A stretch of DNA of 64,000 nt. It comes from Bullera alba. Taxonomy: Eukaryota; Basidiomycota; Tremellomycetes; Tremellales; Bulleraceae. Below are positions 12,401-24,004 of this stretch, in pieces. Positions within the stretch are counted from its first letter, which is position 1. Every line of letters starts with the position of its first letter. Below the pieces are notes generated by a model. That model was not told where the DNA came from and did not search any database. It worked only from the letters and a program-made list of their open reading frames with translations. The DNA lies in the NCBI GenBank assembly GCA_001600095.1, contig BCIX01000002.1:620001-684000 (forward strand), in the 5' to 3' direction. A program made the position numbers and the translations under genes.

Positions 12401-12528
12401 GAAAAGCTCGAATAGGTCGAATAGCTCGAGGAGATCGACAACTTCGAAAAGCTCGAAAAGCTCGAAAAGCCGAAGAGCGGAAAAGCTGGAGAAGCTGGAG
12501 AGATAGACAAGGGGACTTCGACGTGTAG
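9404..12528 (+). CDS. Large predicted mitochondrial protein with a repetitive basic C-terminal tail
   Basis: I do not recognise the family. A 65-nt first exon (9404-9468) spliced to 9519 gives an open protein of 1024 residues. The first 20 residues, MRPILRLRLLASKQTSCRSQ, have the Arg/Leu/Ser-rich, acid-free composition of a mitochondrial presequence, and only this start keeps the long exon in frame. The body is helical-looking and mildly PPR-like (for example MISLLSKFGATTQVESLYAE), so an organellar RNA-related role is possible but inferred. From about residue 905 the protein becomes Arg/Lys/Ala-rich with ARK and GRE triplets, encoded by 9-bp units such as AGCTCGAAA, ending DRQGDFDV. Nothing like this tail exists in neighbouring genes; it looks like a late minisatellite expansion. 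A long single exon is also unusual for this intron-rich window. Confidence 0.75.
12220..12500 (+). repeat. degenerate 9-bp minisatellite inside a coding exon
   Basis: Units of the form AGCTCGAAA / GGTCGAGAA recur in frame, perfect at 12310-12360 and 12455-12475 and degenerate elsewhere, encoding runs of A-R-K and G-R-E. Because the unit is three codons long, copy-number changes keep the frame. The array forms the C-terminal tail of the predicted mitochondrial protein. Confidence 0.85.
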
Positions 12529-15007
12529 GAGGCAGCTGGACCGCCGCGCTGTGCTATGCAGCCGTACTCGTCGGCTCACGGCATGAAAAGGATGCATCTA
12601 CCTTGTAGCCGAGATGAACGTATTGAGCGGCATCACCAGTACTCTGCCACGGCAGCGATGGCAAGGCTTTGTTTCTGAGTTGTCGATCTCTTGTCGCCGA
12701 TCTTGTGATTGGCATAAGCGGCAGGAGATGTGCAGATGGACGCAGTCTTCGACCGTCTGTGATGACTCTCGCGATGGGCAGCATCAAGGGCGAGACGCGC
12801 TTGAGACAGTTTGTACTGCTATAGGCTACCTTGCGCAGTCATGCTCACATCGTTTGTTCATTTACGTCCGAAACATCAGTACCACGATTTGTTGCTGGAT
12901 TGCTGCCTGCTGGCATGCTGCGGAATAGTGACACGAGAGCGAGATGGCAACGTCGGCGGAGCGCAGCCGACTCAAGGGGTGGAGGCTGGCGGAGGACAGA
13001 TGAGTCTGCAGGAGTCTGCGTATGCTGTGAAGATCTCACCTCGCGCATCTCGACATGGCGACTCATGGCGATGATCTTTCGGTGAGCTAGTAGCTAGTGA
13101 CAAACTAACGATCTGGAACGAGCTAAATGCAGATCTCGACGGAGTCGATCACATTTCCGCATGTCTTCGCAGGGCTTCGCTCGTCTCGCGACTCGATTTA
13201 CCAACCGATATTCAAATACCCGTGCCAACATGTGCCAACAGACATGCCCAGACAAGCAGAGTCTCGCAGACCTTCGCAGACGCAGAGTACGGTGTGATTG
13301 CGGGGCAGACGTCTGCTGCCGACGTGCAATATCGTGGAGATGAGAACTGACGAGAGTTGCCGAGAGATACACGTTCCGTCTCCTTCCATACATCTACTAC
13401 TCATCTACCGTAACAGCAGACCGTACCCCCTCGTACCCCGAATACTCCCGAATACGACAGATCTGACCCAATTGATTAGAGGAGAGTTAGGAGAGCAAGC
13501 TAAGATACGGCGGGGAAGGCGCATGCTCAGTCGTACGTACGCGCTCGGGGCCGCGTCCTCCGTCCGTAGAGTGTGCTACTGAAAGACTAAAGGCTAGTGG
13601 TGTGACGCAGAGTGACTCATCGGCCGTGGGATGTTGGAACAGGTTGGAACACGGCTGATCACGGAGTATCACCAGGTATCACCTGGTATCGCGGACGCTA
13701 TTAGGCCCTATTAGGCCTCGTTAACCATATGTGATGACCGATCTGACGAGATCAGATGAGATCAGACAGGATCTGACGAGATCTGACGAGATCCCATTTT
13801 GACATCGGTCGATCGAGCCGACGATGCCGATGCAGCTGCCGGCAAGACCAAGGCTGACCAAGGTTACATCTGGTTACACATCCCGGTTAGACCTTATTAG
13901 ACGTACCCTGCGATATGCGCTGCGTCACCGCAGCTGCTCGTGCATTCCTCATGACCAGATATGGCCCTGAGAGGCCTTTGTACCCTCTGATGATCTGATG
14001 ACTCGGTATCGAGCATGCATTTGAAGCCCAGTCGGCTCCGAGAGTCAATCCTGCGCAGTCTCAGTAATCTCGAGCCAAGTATACCAGAGTATACCCTAGT
14101 AATACAGAGTAATACCCAGCACCAGAAGCAGACTGCTGCCAGTTGCTGCGGCGCCGGCTCCCGGAATCTTTTGTCGGTCCAAGCTTAATCGTGCTATGAA
14201 CCGGAGTGAGACATCTTTAGGGCTGTTTAGGGCCGTTTAGGGAGAGGCGGAGAGACGCCACCTATTGCACCTTCCGGAACATCTCGAGAAGCATGTGTTG
14301 AGCTGGTGGAGGGGAGTGGAGAGGAGTGGAGGGAGGGGAGAAGAGGATGCACGAGCTGGCACGAGGGACTAGAGGGGACTAGGGAGGATTAGGGAGGCAG
14401 ATCAGGTTCGACAATCTGCAATGAGCAGATCGCTCGATACGGAAGGCAGGCGGGCTGCATGCTATTGCTGCTGCTGCATGAATGCATGAACCATGTTACT
14501 GCCTGTTACTGCCTGTCGCCACCTCGTGGCCTGCTAAATGACCCCAATATCGATTACCTCATTCGTCTAAGTTACCGTCGACCCCCTGGGCTGGGGAGGT
14601 CAGAAGCCATTTTGCTCGACAACCATCAAGACAATACAGACCTTCTGCACTTGCTCTTCCTCTTTCGACACAGAGTTTGATACAACTCTGCATCTTGGAC
14701 CACGAGGCTGATCCCTCGTCTCGACCACGCCTCTCTCTGTAATTAAAGGTAACCCTGGCAGAGCTCATTCAAACCGTATCATTGTCGGAGACCTGAAAAC
14801 CCGAGGTCGAGCTCGCAACACCTTCGTGGCTTGACAGTCTGGTCAAAGTCAGCCCTGCGACCCCACAACAATACCTATCGCCTACTCGACCCCGTCTATC
14901 GTCAACAACCCAACCACAAACATCGACACGACACTACCTCACTTCAATCGCCGTGAACAGGCAAAGCCACGCCTTTGGGAAGTCACCTCCTTAGCCTTCG
15001 ATCAGTC
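12529..15007. other. 2.5-kb gene-poor region upstream of the Zn2Cys6 factor
   Basis: No open frame here carries a recognisable domain, and splice signals are sparse. From about 13.2 to 14.6 kb the sequence is dominated by short words repeated once or twice within 5-20 bp. The last 350 bp before the ATG (14640-15007) is pyrimidine- and CA-rich, like a 5' leader. The region probably holds a long promoter and 5' UTR for the factor at 15008, perhaps also a non-coding transcript. Confidence 0.45.
13660..14525. repeat. cluster of short tandem 'echo' duplications
   Basis: Successive short motifs occur in near-identical neighbouring copies: ACCAGGTATCACCTGGTATC (13671), CTATTAGGCC twice (13698), five copies of a GATCTGACGA/GATCAGATGA-type word (13740-13796), ACCAAGG twice (13847), AGTATACC then AGTAATAC twice each (14085), TTTAGGG three times (14217), GGACTAG / GATTAGG (14365), GTTACTGCCT twice (14495). 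Copies differ by one or two bases and are separated by a few bases. Confidence 0.75.
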
Positions 15008-18000
15008 ATGTCGCAGACAATAGACCCAGCGTCTTTCCGACCTTCTGGCTCGCAGATCCCGACCTATGTCCAGCAGAACCCATTCAATCCCTCGTTGCAG
15101 AACACCCCTTCCTCCATCGACTCGCCCGCAAGCTCAAACGGGTACTATGAACAGCCGCAACTGCATATGGCTTCTGCCATGGGTGGTGCCGCCAGTCAGC
15201 CCTATACCGTGAACAACGGCTACCCAGCAGGCGGAGCGTACTACCCATCCCAGGCCCAGATGGACCAACAGCCGATGCCTAGCTCTGGCAAAGCGAAGTC
15301 AGGGAAAGACAAGCTCCCCGTCGACACAGTCCGAGCGACAAGTGGTAATGGCCACGTGGTACCGTTCAAGGAGGGTCCAGTCAAAGCAGCGTGCCTCAAC
15401 TGCAGGAGCAAGAAGGCGAAGTGCGATGGCGTGCAGCCCGTGTGCGGCGCGTGTCAGAAGAAGAACCTCGAGTGCCAGTTCGTCAAGTCGAGGAGAGGCG
15501 GTGCGAGAAAGAAGCGGGAAGGTGAGTTTCAGGCGTTGCAGGCGTGTCGATGGCGTGACGCAGCTGACCCTGCCGTCCAGTCGTTCCCCCTTCAGCATTG
15601 CAAGAGTTCCTCAAGAAGTTGGATGGCTTGCTAGGCATACCAGACTTCAAGGTTACGCCAGGTCATCGCAATCCTACAGATGACATTACCAACATTGTCA
15701 GGCAGTTCACCTCACGCGAAGAGATGTAAGTGCGAACTAGCTCCCGCCGGTGGTATCCCAAGCTTATCGCCCTCGTCAGCTTCCGATGCTATTACAACGA
15801 AGTCCACCCATTCATGGCTGTCATGCCTCCACGCCACCTCCTCGACACGATCCTACCCACCCTTCTCCCCCAATCGCCCTTCCTGCTCGCCGCACAAGTC
15901 ATCATGGTGCTCGTGCCTCACCCTCTAGACCCAGAGCCAAGCTCCGCAGATTCTAAGCGATTGAGATCGGCTGCGTCGCACGAATTGGCAAAACAGACGA
16001 CCGACGCGATCAACAGATTGGTTGAGCTCGGACAAACCAACTTGGAATGCGTCCAGGCGCTAACAATGCTCTCGCTGTGGGAATGGGGAGCCAATGGAAG
16101 CGTGCATCGAAACCGTGCGAGAACAGGTCAGGCCACGCAACTCGCCATGGAGCTCAACCTTCACGACATGGACAAGTACAGCCATGCTCCAGGCAACAAG
16201 GCCGTAGAAGGTCAAGACTGGAAGTTGGATATGGCTAGAAGGACCTGGTGGATGACATATGTGAATCAGCTCATCTCTTCCATCATCACCGGAACATCGC
16301 CCGTCATGTCGGCCGAAGATCCCCGTATACACGTCGATTACCCCGTCTGCTCGCTCGATGACCAATCTTGGGCGCGCTGGATCAGTGCTAACCGGAAGTG
16401 CGCCATCGTCTTCGATACTGTCAACACGGTGTACTCGAATCTCGCTAAATCAGGCGGTGGAGGCAACACATGGGGTACACAGCAAGAAGTCTCGGACGAG
16501 ACCAAGGAGCAAATGAAGAAGGAGATCTACGAGGTGGATGCTCAGATGAACCGAATGATGAAGGAAGCCGAGGAAGAGGCCATCATCGAGCTAGTCCCAG
16601 GTGGAGAGGAAGAGGTGGTCCGAAATCAGCAATTATCCGCTCGACTGGGTATCTCGGTCGTACACATCCACATCCATCGTCACCAAGCCTTCCCCGAGGT
16701 ATCTCTTTTCAGCAAGATGATCTGTGGTATCCCCAAGATGGGAGGCGACATGTCAGAGGAGGACATCGACCTTCCCGCTCTGGCTCAATTGCAACAGCAG
16801 CAACAAGTCACCAATGGTGATGAGTCCAATACGCCAAACAGCGGTGTCTCGATAGAAGAGAGGGACCCATCGTACGAGTTCATCGAGGACATGTGGCAGC
16901 CAGAGACGTATCCCGAAAACCTACCCGAGCCCTGGTTCGCTCATGCCGACAAAGCGAGGTCGCTATATGCTCCGATTGAACAAGCGCCCAGCTTCCATCC
17001 GGATTTCCAGTACGCTCCCTCCAATGCTTCGTCAACGGTCTCGCCACCAGCGTCTGCCAGTATACAACCGATCCAGATGTCTTCGCCCGAAGGAATCCCT
17101 TCGAATGTACGAACAGCGAGACGACCATCGACCATGTCCACCGCTTCCAACAAACCTCACAAGGCTTGGGGTGTGGACGCAAATGACAAACCTCAAGCTG
17201 AACTGCCCATCCCGGTTGTCACACAACAAGGGTCGAGACAGGCTCCTAACGTGTCCGATTTGAATGTCTTCCCACCTGGTGTTTCCCTGGCTAGGTGCGC
17301 GACGGCTGCTCATACAGTCGTGCGCTTGGAGGTTCTGCATCGAAGTGCAATTATCGCCCTATGGGATGGACCGTGAGTCAAGAGGGTTCCGAGCTTGATC
17401 AAAATGAGCTGACAGTGTCCAGACCCAAATGGATGCCGTTCTGCGCATGTGGTCTCGTCACCGGAGCTTATGCTTTCTTGCTGCTCGCCCTCGCCGTGCA
17501 AGCGGAGAGCGCTTACAACATCCCCACCGACCGAGCCTTGGAGCAGATCGACGGCCTTTTGACCAATGTCAAGGTCATCGTTGCTGGTCTCGAGGCTTAT
17601 GGAACCATGTGGGACGGTATCGAGGTCATGGCCGGTGAGTAATATAACAGGCCTGTATATGATCAGCTCTTACGCCCTATTTAGGCGAAGTTCGAGCAGC
17701 TTTGGAAGCAGTCACTCAGCTGCCCAACGAGATGAGGAGGCAGCTTGCCGCCGCCGAGGCCGCGCAGTATGCTCAATTTGTCCCCGCCGCCTACCTCGAG
17801 CCGGTGCCGAGTTCCATGACGGACAATTCTTTCGATTCGGGCTACTACAATGGTCAGCAACAACATCAGCAATCCGCCCAGGCGCAGACATCGAGTCAGA
17901 TCCAGTATCCCATGGCCGACCCGGACTACACAATGGTCAGCAACCAGATACCGCAGTACAACGGCCAGATCAGTGTAGCGGGTCAAATGATGGGCGAAGG

Positions 18001-18139
18001 CTTTGACGGCAACAGGCTCTCGAACTTGAACCTCAATGCCAACGGCTTTGGTGGACTCGTCCCCGGAGCTGGTCACTATGGGTATACCAACGGCGCAGGT
18101 GTTCCAATCGGTAGTCCAGATCACGGGGGTATGCGATAA
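15008..18139 (+). CDS. Zn2Cys6 fungal-specific transcription factor
   Basis: A binuclear zinc-cluster regulator. The ATG at 15008 opens a Ser/Gln/Pro-rich leader of about 125 residues. The cluster lies at residues 129-156 (Cys 129, 132, 139, 146, 149, 156: CLNCRSKKAKCDG, VCGACQKKNLEC), followed by the basic stretch KSRRGGARKKRE. Introns at 15522-15580 and 15726-15779 lead into a fungal transcription-factor middle homology region: YYNEVHPFMAVMPPRHLLD, LEWG-type LTMLSLWEWGANGS, RARTGQATQLAMEL, ARRTWWMTYVNQLIS. Two more introns lie near 17375 and 17635. The tail is Gln/Asn/Tyr-rich and ends GSPDHGGMR. The target pathway cannot be read from sequence. It is preceded by an unusually long non-coding region. 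A TTG-start extension at 14975 is in frame but unlikely. Confidence 0.9.
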
Positions 18140-18359
18140 GCTCACAAGGAGGCAACGAGGAAGCGAGGCGAAGAACGAAGAGTCAACAACTTGGATGGAC
18201 GATTTTGGAGAGTCCCGCGATTACAGTCATTGAGTAGGAGTTTGAGAGACAGACGAACAGCATCGCTTCATAGTTGTATTTGTGACATATACGTCGTCGC
18301 ACTAGGGCAAGATCTAGTCGTTATCTGCATGTACATACACGTATCTCAATTCTCAATTC

Positions 18360-19808
18360 TCATCGGACCTCCCATCCTCCGAAACTAACCCTTCGGGCAC
18401 TTCTTGCTCCAGTGTTTGAAGCATCCGTCATCGAGGATGCCTGACCTGCAGCCTTCGGCGGGTCGGCGACGGCGTAGTCTACAGCTCGTACGTCGTTCAC
18501 TGGGCGACTCTGCTTGGGCTTACGAACGCCCTTCTTGAGAGCTCGGGTGAACGACAGTTTGAAACTGTGCGGTCGAGAGGTTTGCGGTAAGTTGTTGAAG
18601 AGGAATGCGAAAGTGTTTCGCCTCGAAGACAGCTGAGCGGCGAACGCGGACGTTGGGGTCATCGCAGGGATAGGTCGATGATGGGATTTGAGCTTGCTAC
18701 GGAGACGAAGACGTCGAAGAGGGTCAGCGTCTGAGCGATCGTGCGCAGGGGTAACGATGCTCAAGGTCTTGTAACTCATTTACTCACGCATCGACCTTGA
18801 TCTTGAGACCCTGCTTCTTCCTATCCCTCCAGCCGCCCTTCTTCCTCCCTCCCTTCGAAGTCGGCTGACTGGCAGTCGGAGCGACTCCAGACGTGGGCAC
18901 AAAGTCATCTAGGTCCATCACGCTGCTCGCGCTCAAGGGCGGTTCGCCATCTTGGTCAATACCCCGAGCTTCAAAAGAGCGGGTGGCGAATCCTGTGCCG
19001 GCCATGCCCAACCCCAGTCCCGCGCCCATGGCCACGGCCATAGAGGCCAGGTTTGGGGTGATGTCGCCGTGGAAGGAAGTTGCTTGTAGGGTCAGCTTTG
19101 GTAGTGCGGCGAATGTGGCCGGGTGTACTTCCAAAGGAATGGGCCTGAAAGCGGCAGTCAGTCCTATAGACACCTTCTCGACTCTCGTGGACTGTCATGC
19201 TCACATTGGGTCTAAAGGATGTGGCTCCTCTGCAATACTGAGGAATGAGCCTTGGACGTAGAGGCTACCACAAGAGGCCTGGTCACTATGTGAACGCTGG
19301 TGAACTGTGTGCACGCCACTCACTCCATTGGCCCATGACCACCCACGGACCTGACATTGCCTAGTCTCTGCCCCTCTTCCCATATTCCCCTGAGGTGCAT
19401 CCCCATAACTCTTCGCTTGGTGTCCCATCTGATGCCCGCCTCATGAAGCTTCTCCGCCAAATCAATAGCCTCCTTCATCAACCCCTTTGACGAGTTGCGC
19501 ACCGGAAAGAGGTGTTGCGCGAGGAGCATACTCAGCTGCTTTGCCTCGTTCGACGTCAGAGCTCGGTGCTGTATGTTCGGCAGGTGAATCTGGGTTTCCG
19601 AGGAGGATATCGGAGAGGCAGAGGTAGCTGCGGATGTGGGCCAGAAGGGTGAGAGGGCCGAGGTGGAGGACGCGGTTGGAGGGGAGAAGTGAAGTACAGG
19701 GAGGGAGGATGGGACGCCGGTGGCCACCGTTGGGGAGAGGGCGAGGGCGGCGAAGATGTCGCTAGGGGTCCGAGGGGTGAGGGGAGCAAGAGCCACCATG
19801 ACGCTCAT
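18360..19808 (-). CDS. Unrecognised protein, four exons
   Basis: Four exons join in frame from the ATG at 19808 to the stop at 18360. They run from the start to about 19323, then 19281 to about 19207, about 19145 to 18788, and about 18700 to the end. The N-terminal 60 residues are Ser/Pro/Ala-rich. A helical segment follows (NEAKQLSMLLAQHLFPVRN, KEAIDLAEKLHEAGIRWD, GMHLRGIWEEGQRLG), then YVQGSFLSIAEEPHPLD, a Gly/Ala/Met stretch AVAMGAGLGLGMAG and a basic segment GGRKKGGWRDRKKQGLKIKV. The C-terminus is again basic (LSFTRALKKGVRKPKQSRP) and ends RRVSFGGWEVR. The alternating low-complexity and helical pattern with consistent splice phases supports a real gene, perhaps nuclear from its basic patches (inference). 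I know no named homologue. Confidence 0.65.
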
Positions 19809-20307
19809 CGCTGTCAGACGACAGAGTCGTGAAAGTGTAGATGAACTTGCGGAGAGTGCTATCGAATCAGCCAGCCAGTCAATGGCGGTCAGTGAGACGA
19901 TGCAGATTGTCAGTGCTATGCTGCCCCTTTTTAAGTATACTTTGCAGAACGAGCTGGCTGATTTGGGTTACGGGTAGACGACGTGATACCCAAGCGATAG
20001 GCCGAGTATAATGGATCATTGCGAAAGGATGGTCGAGTGTAACGTGTTTCGATCCGATGAGCCCCTTTACTGATATCCTCTGGGCACAAAGGTTGACGTC
20101 GTATCCTCTAAGCCGCACTGTCACCATCTCACGGGATCAGATACAGTCCAGTGTCGATGGCCTTTGCCGAAAGATCGGGTCCACGAATGAGGCTGCGCAT
20201 GTCGCACCGAACAGTGCCATCCACTTATGGCGCATATTGAATCCTGCACGAAAGAAGCTGCTTTGGCTCTGCCCTCGGCACCTGCAGGATTTGACATGAA
20301 CCGCGCC
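19809..20307. other. intergenic region between the gene at 18360-19808 and TAP42
   Basis: About 500 bp carrying the promoter of the minus-strand gene to the left and the 3' flank of TAP42. No coding evidence. Confidence 0.4.
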
Positions 20308-21665
20308 TTATCCCCGGTTCATCGTGTTGCCCGCTCCTCGGGCGTTTGCCTCGGCGTACACTGCCCAGTTCTCCTCCTTCAATCTCTTCTGCTCCGACTT
20401 TTCCTCTCCCTCTAGGGTACCATCCTGCTCGCCTGCCAGTTCCAGTAGTTCCGAATCTGTAGGAGCATCGTAAGAAGCTTGACTACGGTCATCGTCAGTA
20501 TTTTTGAACCGAGGTCATGCTATACTGTCGACTTACCCTCCGCCCGTTATGATATTCCCCTGCCGCCTCTCCTCCTCTAGATACTCGTCTATCGTCATCG
20601 TCGGCAGTCTATGACTACTCCTAAACACCTCGCTCCTGATCCTTTCCCTATCTGACAAAGCGGTGGTACTGGGCAAAATGGTGAATGGCCTCAGGACCTT
20701 ACCACCGCCTGAGATAAGTTCCCTCGGCCTCGTTGGACCGCCTGGGGTTCTGTCCAATCGCCAAGTGGAATCCTCCTCCCCTCTCCGAGTCTCTCTTGGA
20801 TCTGCTATAGGCGTGATGAAAGCCTCTGGTGGTGGTGCATTGGCCAGAAGGTCTAGTTCCATCTTTATAGACGCCAACGTGGCGAGGGAGAGGGTATGCA
20901 GAAGGCGAAGAAGCAGTATGGTAACTTTCCGCTGCTCGGGCGGATCTTCTGGGTTCACACTAGTAGATCCCGTTGAGGTCGAGACTAGAGTGGGCTTGTT
21001 CGAAGTCGAAGGGAGAAGGGACAGAATGAATGACACGGGCGAGGATGATGACGAAGGTGAGCCATGTGCTTGAGTCTAGGGTAAGGTCAGAACAGTCGCA
21101 TATTGTACTTGGTGAGATGAACTCACCGAAATCTGCTCCCTAAGCTCTTTCTCTCTCCTGTACTGCTTGATCTTGGCTTCCCGTCTCTTTGCCGGATCTC
21201 TGGGCAAGCCCGATTCTCCAGCCATTGAAGAGCTCTCGGCTTGCTCATCAGGCGACAACACCGCATATGAGGAGAGTAGAGAGAGGAATTGGGTCGAATT
21301 GTCCTGATAACTTATCAACACAGAAGTCTTAATCACTGATAGGTCGGACCCACCTGCCCGCGCTTGAGGGCTGCTATACGATCCTCTCGACCCTCTGAGC
21401 CGCCTTTGGCTTCGGCTTCTCCCAGCACCCAACCCAGAGTCATGAACACCAGCTCGTTGTCACCAAGCTCATCTGCGGTCTCGTTGTCGCTGAACACCCC
21501 TAGGGAGTTGATCATTCGGGAGATCAAGTGGAGATTGTCCAGTCCATTCTCGAGGATAGTCCTGGTGGACGGGTCGGATAGCGAGAGAGTGTCGTCGAAC
21601 ACGGGCAGGAGGGACTGCAACGTTTGGGCATAGAACACAGGGAGAGGAAGATTAGTGCCTGCCAT
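20308..21665 (-). CDS. TAP42: Tap42/alpha4, regulator of PP2A-type phosphatases
   Basis: Tap42 binds the catalytic subunits of PP2A-like phosphatases and connects them with TOR signalling. The ATG at 21665 opens MAGTNLPLPVFYAQTLQSLL; further blocks are LDNLHLISRMINSLGVFSD, NELVFMTLGWVLGE, DPAKRREAKIKQYRREKELR, LLLRLLHTLSLATLASIKME, and PFTILPSTTALSDRERIRSE, then PTMTIDEYLEEERRQGNI. A final exon gives KRLKEENWAVYAEAN and ARGAGNTMNRG before TAA, the diagnostic fungal and animal Tap42 C-terminus. Three or four introns. It diverges from RPN6 across about 290 bp. Confidence 0.93.
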
Positions 21666-21958
21666 GTCGGAGCAGCTGATCTACCAGCTCGACACCTGGT
21701 TGCCCGGGGTTCGAAGATGAGAGCAGCGCAAGAGTAGCGTTCATAGTGTCTCGCAATCTCGACGGTGCATGGACAGACTGAGCAGCTGGAGCCCCGAGCG
21801 GCAAGATATTTATTTCAGGTATTTATTCCACATTTAATCCGAGAATGGGCCTACCGCTCACGCGTTCCGAGGTCCACCTCGACCGGACTGCAATGACACC
21901 CATGTCCAACTGTTAGGTGGACTAGAACACTCGATCTCTCAACGCACTCATCAGCACC

Positions 21959-23775
21959 ATGTCGAATCACGAGAAGCAAGAGAGCACCTCGGATCTGATC
22001 ACCAGGGCCAACGGCCTAACGGCCAGCGAGCCAGAGACCGCATTGGACCTGTACAAACAGGTGCTGAGCCGGACCGCAGGTATGTGCAGCGGTTGAACCA
22101 CATCCAAGGCAGTTGCTGACCCAATGCAGCGGACGAAGATGAGCTGAGGGATCAGGAGACCGCTTTGGTCAAGCTGGGAGCGATATATCGTGATCAGAAG
22201 TGAGCTATCCCGATCGATTTGCAGTTACCGAGCTGACATCTGTCTAGCAAAATCGAAGATCTGGCTCGGCTGGTGACGGAGTCTAGGACGTTCATGGCTC
22301 AAATAGCGAAGGCAAAGACGGCCAAACTCAGTGAGTGATAGCCTGGAAGCATCCATCACTAAGCGGTGGAGCTTGAGTAAGCTGATCAGGCGTCCAGTTC
22401 GAACTTTGATCGACTACTTCCCTCCCAGCGCTCGAGATCTGCAGAAGAAGGCCATTGACGACAACATCGCCTGGGCCCGTCAGGAGAAGAGAGTGTTCCT
22501 GAGGCAAAGTCTGGAGATCAAGCTCGTTGGCCTGTAGGTGCTTCGGCTTCCCTTGCTTTGTCCCAGCTCACACTTGACTTGTCTAGCCAAATCGATGCTG
22601 GAAACCATCGACAAGCGTTAACGATGACCGAGGGACTGTTGAAGGAGTTGAAACAGCTGGACGACAAGGTCATCCTGACCGAGGTTTTCTTGCTCGAATC
22701 GAGGGCAGCGCATGCTATCCAGAATCTGCCCAGAGCGAAGGTACGTTGAGCTTGCCGCCCCTTAATCTCGCCCTCTAGCTCACCGCGCACGCTTCGCAGG
22801 CATCTTTGACATCGGCACGAACTACCGCAAACTCGATCTATTGCCCCCCATTACTTCAGGCTCAGCTAGACTTGCAGTCCGGTATCGTCAACGCCGACGA
22901 CAAAGACTACAAGACCGCTTATTCATACTTCTTCGAGGCGTTTGAGGGATTGGGGCAGTACGACACCAAGGATCCAAGAGCGCTGAGGGCGTTGAAATAC
23001 ATGCTGTTGTGTAAGATCATGATGAGCTTGGTGAGTGACGTTTGCTCAATCCCTACCCGCATATATTGACAAATCCTTAGCCGGATGATGTGCCACCACT
23101 ACTGCTCCTGAAGAGCGCTGCGCCACATGCTGGAAAGGATCTGGACGCGATGAAGGCGACGGCTGTTGCGCTCAAGGAGAGGAGTTTGGAGTTGTTCAAG
23201 ACGACGCTGAAGGAGTACCAGGAGCGTGAGTTCCCCGGTGCTTTCAATATCAGACGCATCGGCTCACCTCCTATCGATAGAACTGCAACAGGACCCTCTA
23301 ATACGATCTCACCTTTCGTCGCTGTATGACACCCTACTTGAGCAGAATCTGGTGCGAGTGATTGAGCCATACTCGTCAGTAGAGCTATCGTGGATCGCCC
23401 AGGAAGTCGGGCAGGGCCTTCAGGTCGTCGAGGAGAAGTGAGTCCTCATACCGCCATCCTAGCATACATCAACTGACTTTGCGCTAGGCTGAGTCAGATG
23501 ATACTCGATGGTGTGTTCTACGGTGTCATCAACGAGGATGTCGGTACATTAGAAGTGTACGATGAGCCCGTCGAGGATGTAAGTCTGATCGTATTCATGC
23601 GTTTGAGAATAGTGCTGATGAAACTTTAAGCCCACGTACACGACGGCGTTGGATACGTTGAAGCAGATGGGAGATGTAGTGAAGAGTCTTTATGACAAGG
23701 TAGGTCTACCTCTCGGACAAACGCCTTCTGGCCCTAACGCTGATAATACTCTTGAAGGCCACACTGGTTGCCTAG
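21959..23775 (+). CDS. RPN6: Rpn6, 26S proteasome lid subunit (PSMD11)
   Basis: Rpn6 is a PCI-domain scaffold of the 19S lid that clamps lid and base on the 20S core. From the ATG at 21959 the exons encode [39 protein letters not shown], the LIDYFPPS.. [20 protein letters not shown] block, [50 protein letters not shown] and a PCI/winged-helix end ([40 protein letters not shown]). It finishes with a one-codon-scale exon reading ATLVA and TAG at 23773-23775. About ten short introns. TAP42 lies head-to-head. Confidence 0.94.
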
Positions 23776-24004
23776 ACGATTAGACGAGGTAGACTGACTC
23801 CCTGCGCTCTGAGCGTGATACCCAGCATGGCGGAATGTAATGAGATACGAAGTCCAATTGATGCAAGACATCATCATTAAATATCATCCGGCGTGTACTC
23901 GTATTCGTTTCTCGTATCTTCGTTATTCGTCATTTGATTATAGATACCAATCGTTGATCCACCCCTCTCTTCCACCCGACCGCTAACACCTTACTCCCTC
24001 AAGT

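Noticed and set aside
14217..14245. Three TTTAGGG words resembling a telomere repeat
   Set aside because: Only three spaced copies among many other echo words, with intervening bases; not an interstitial telomere array.
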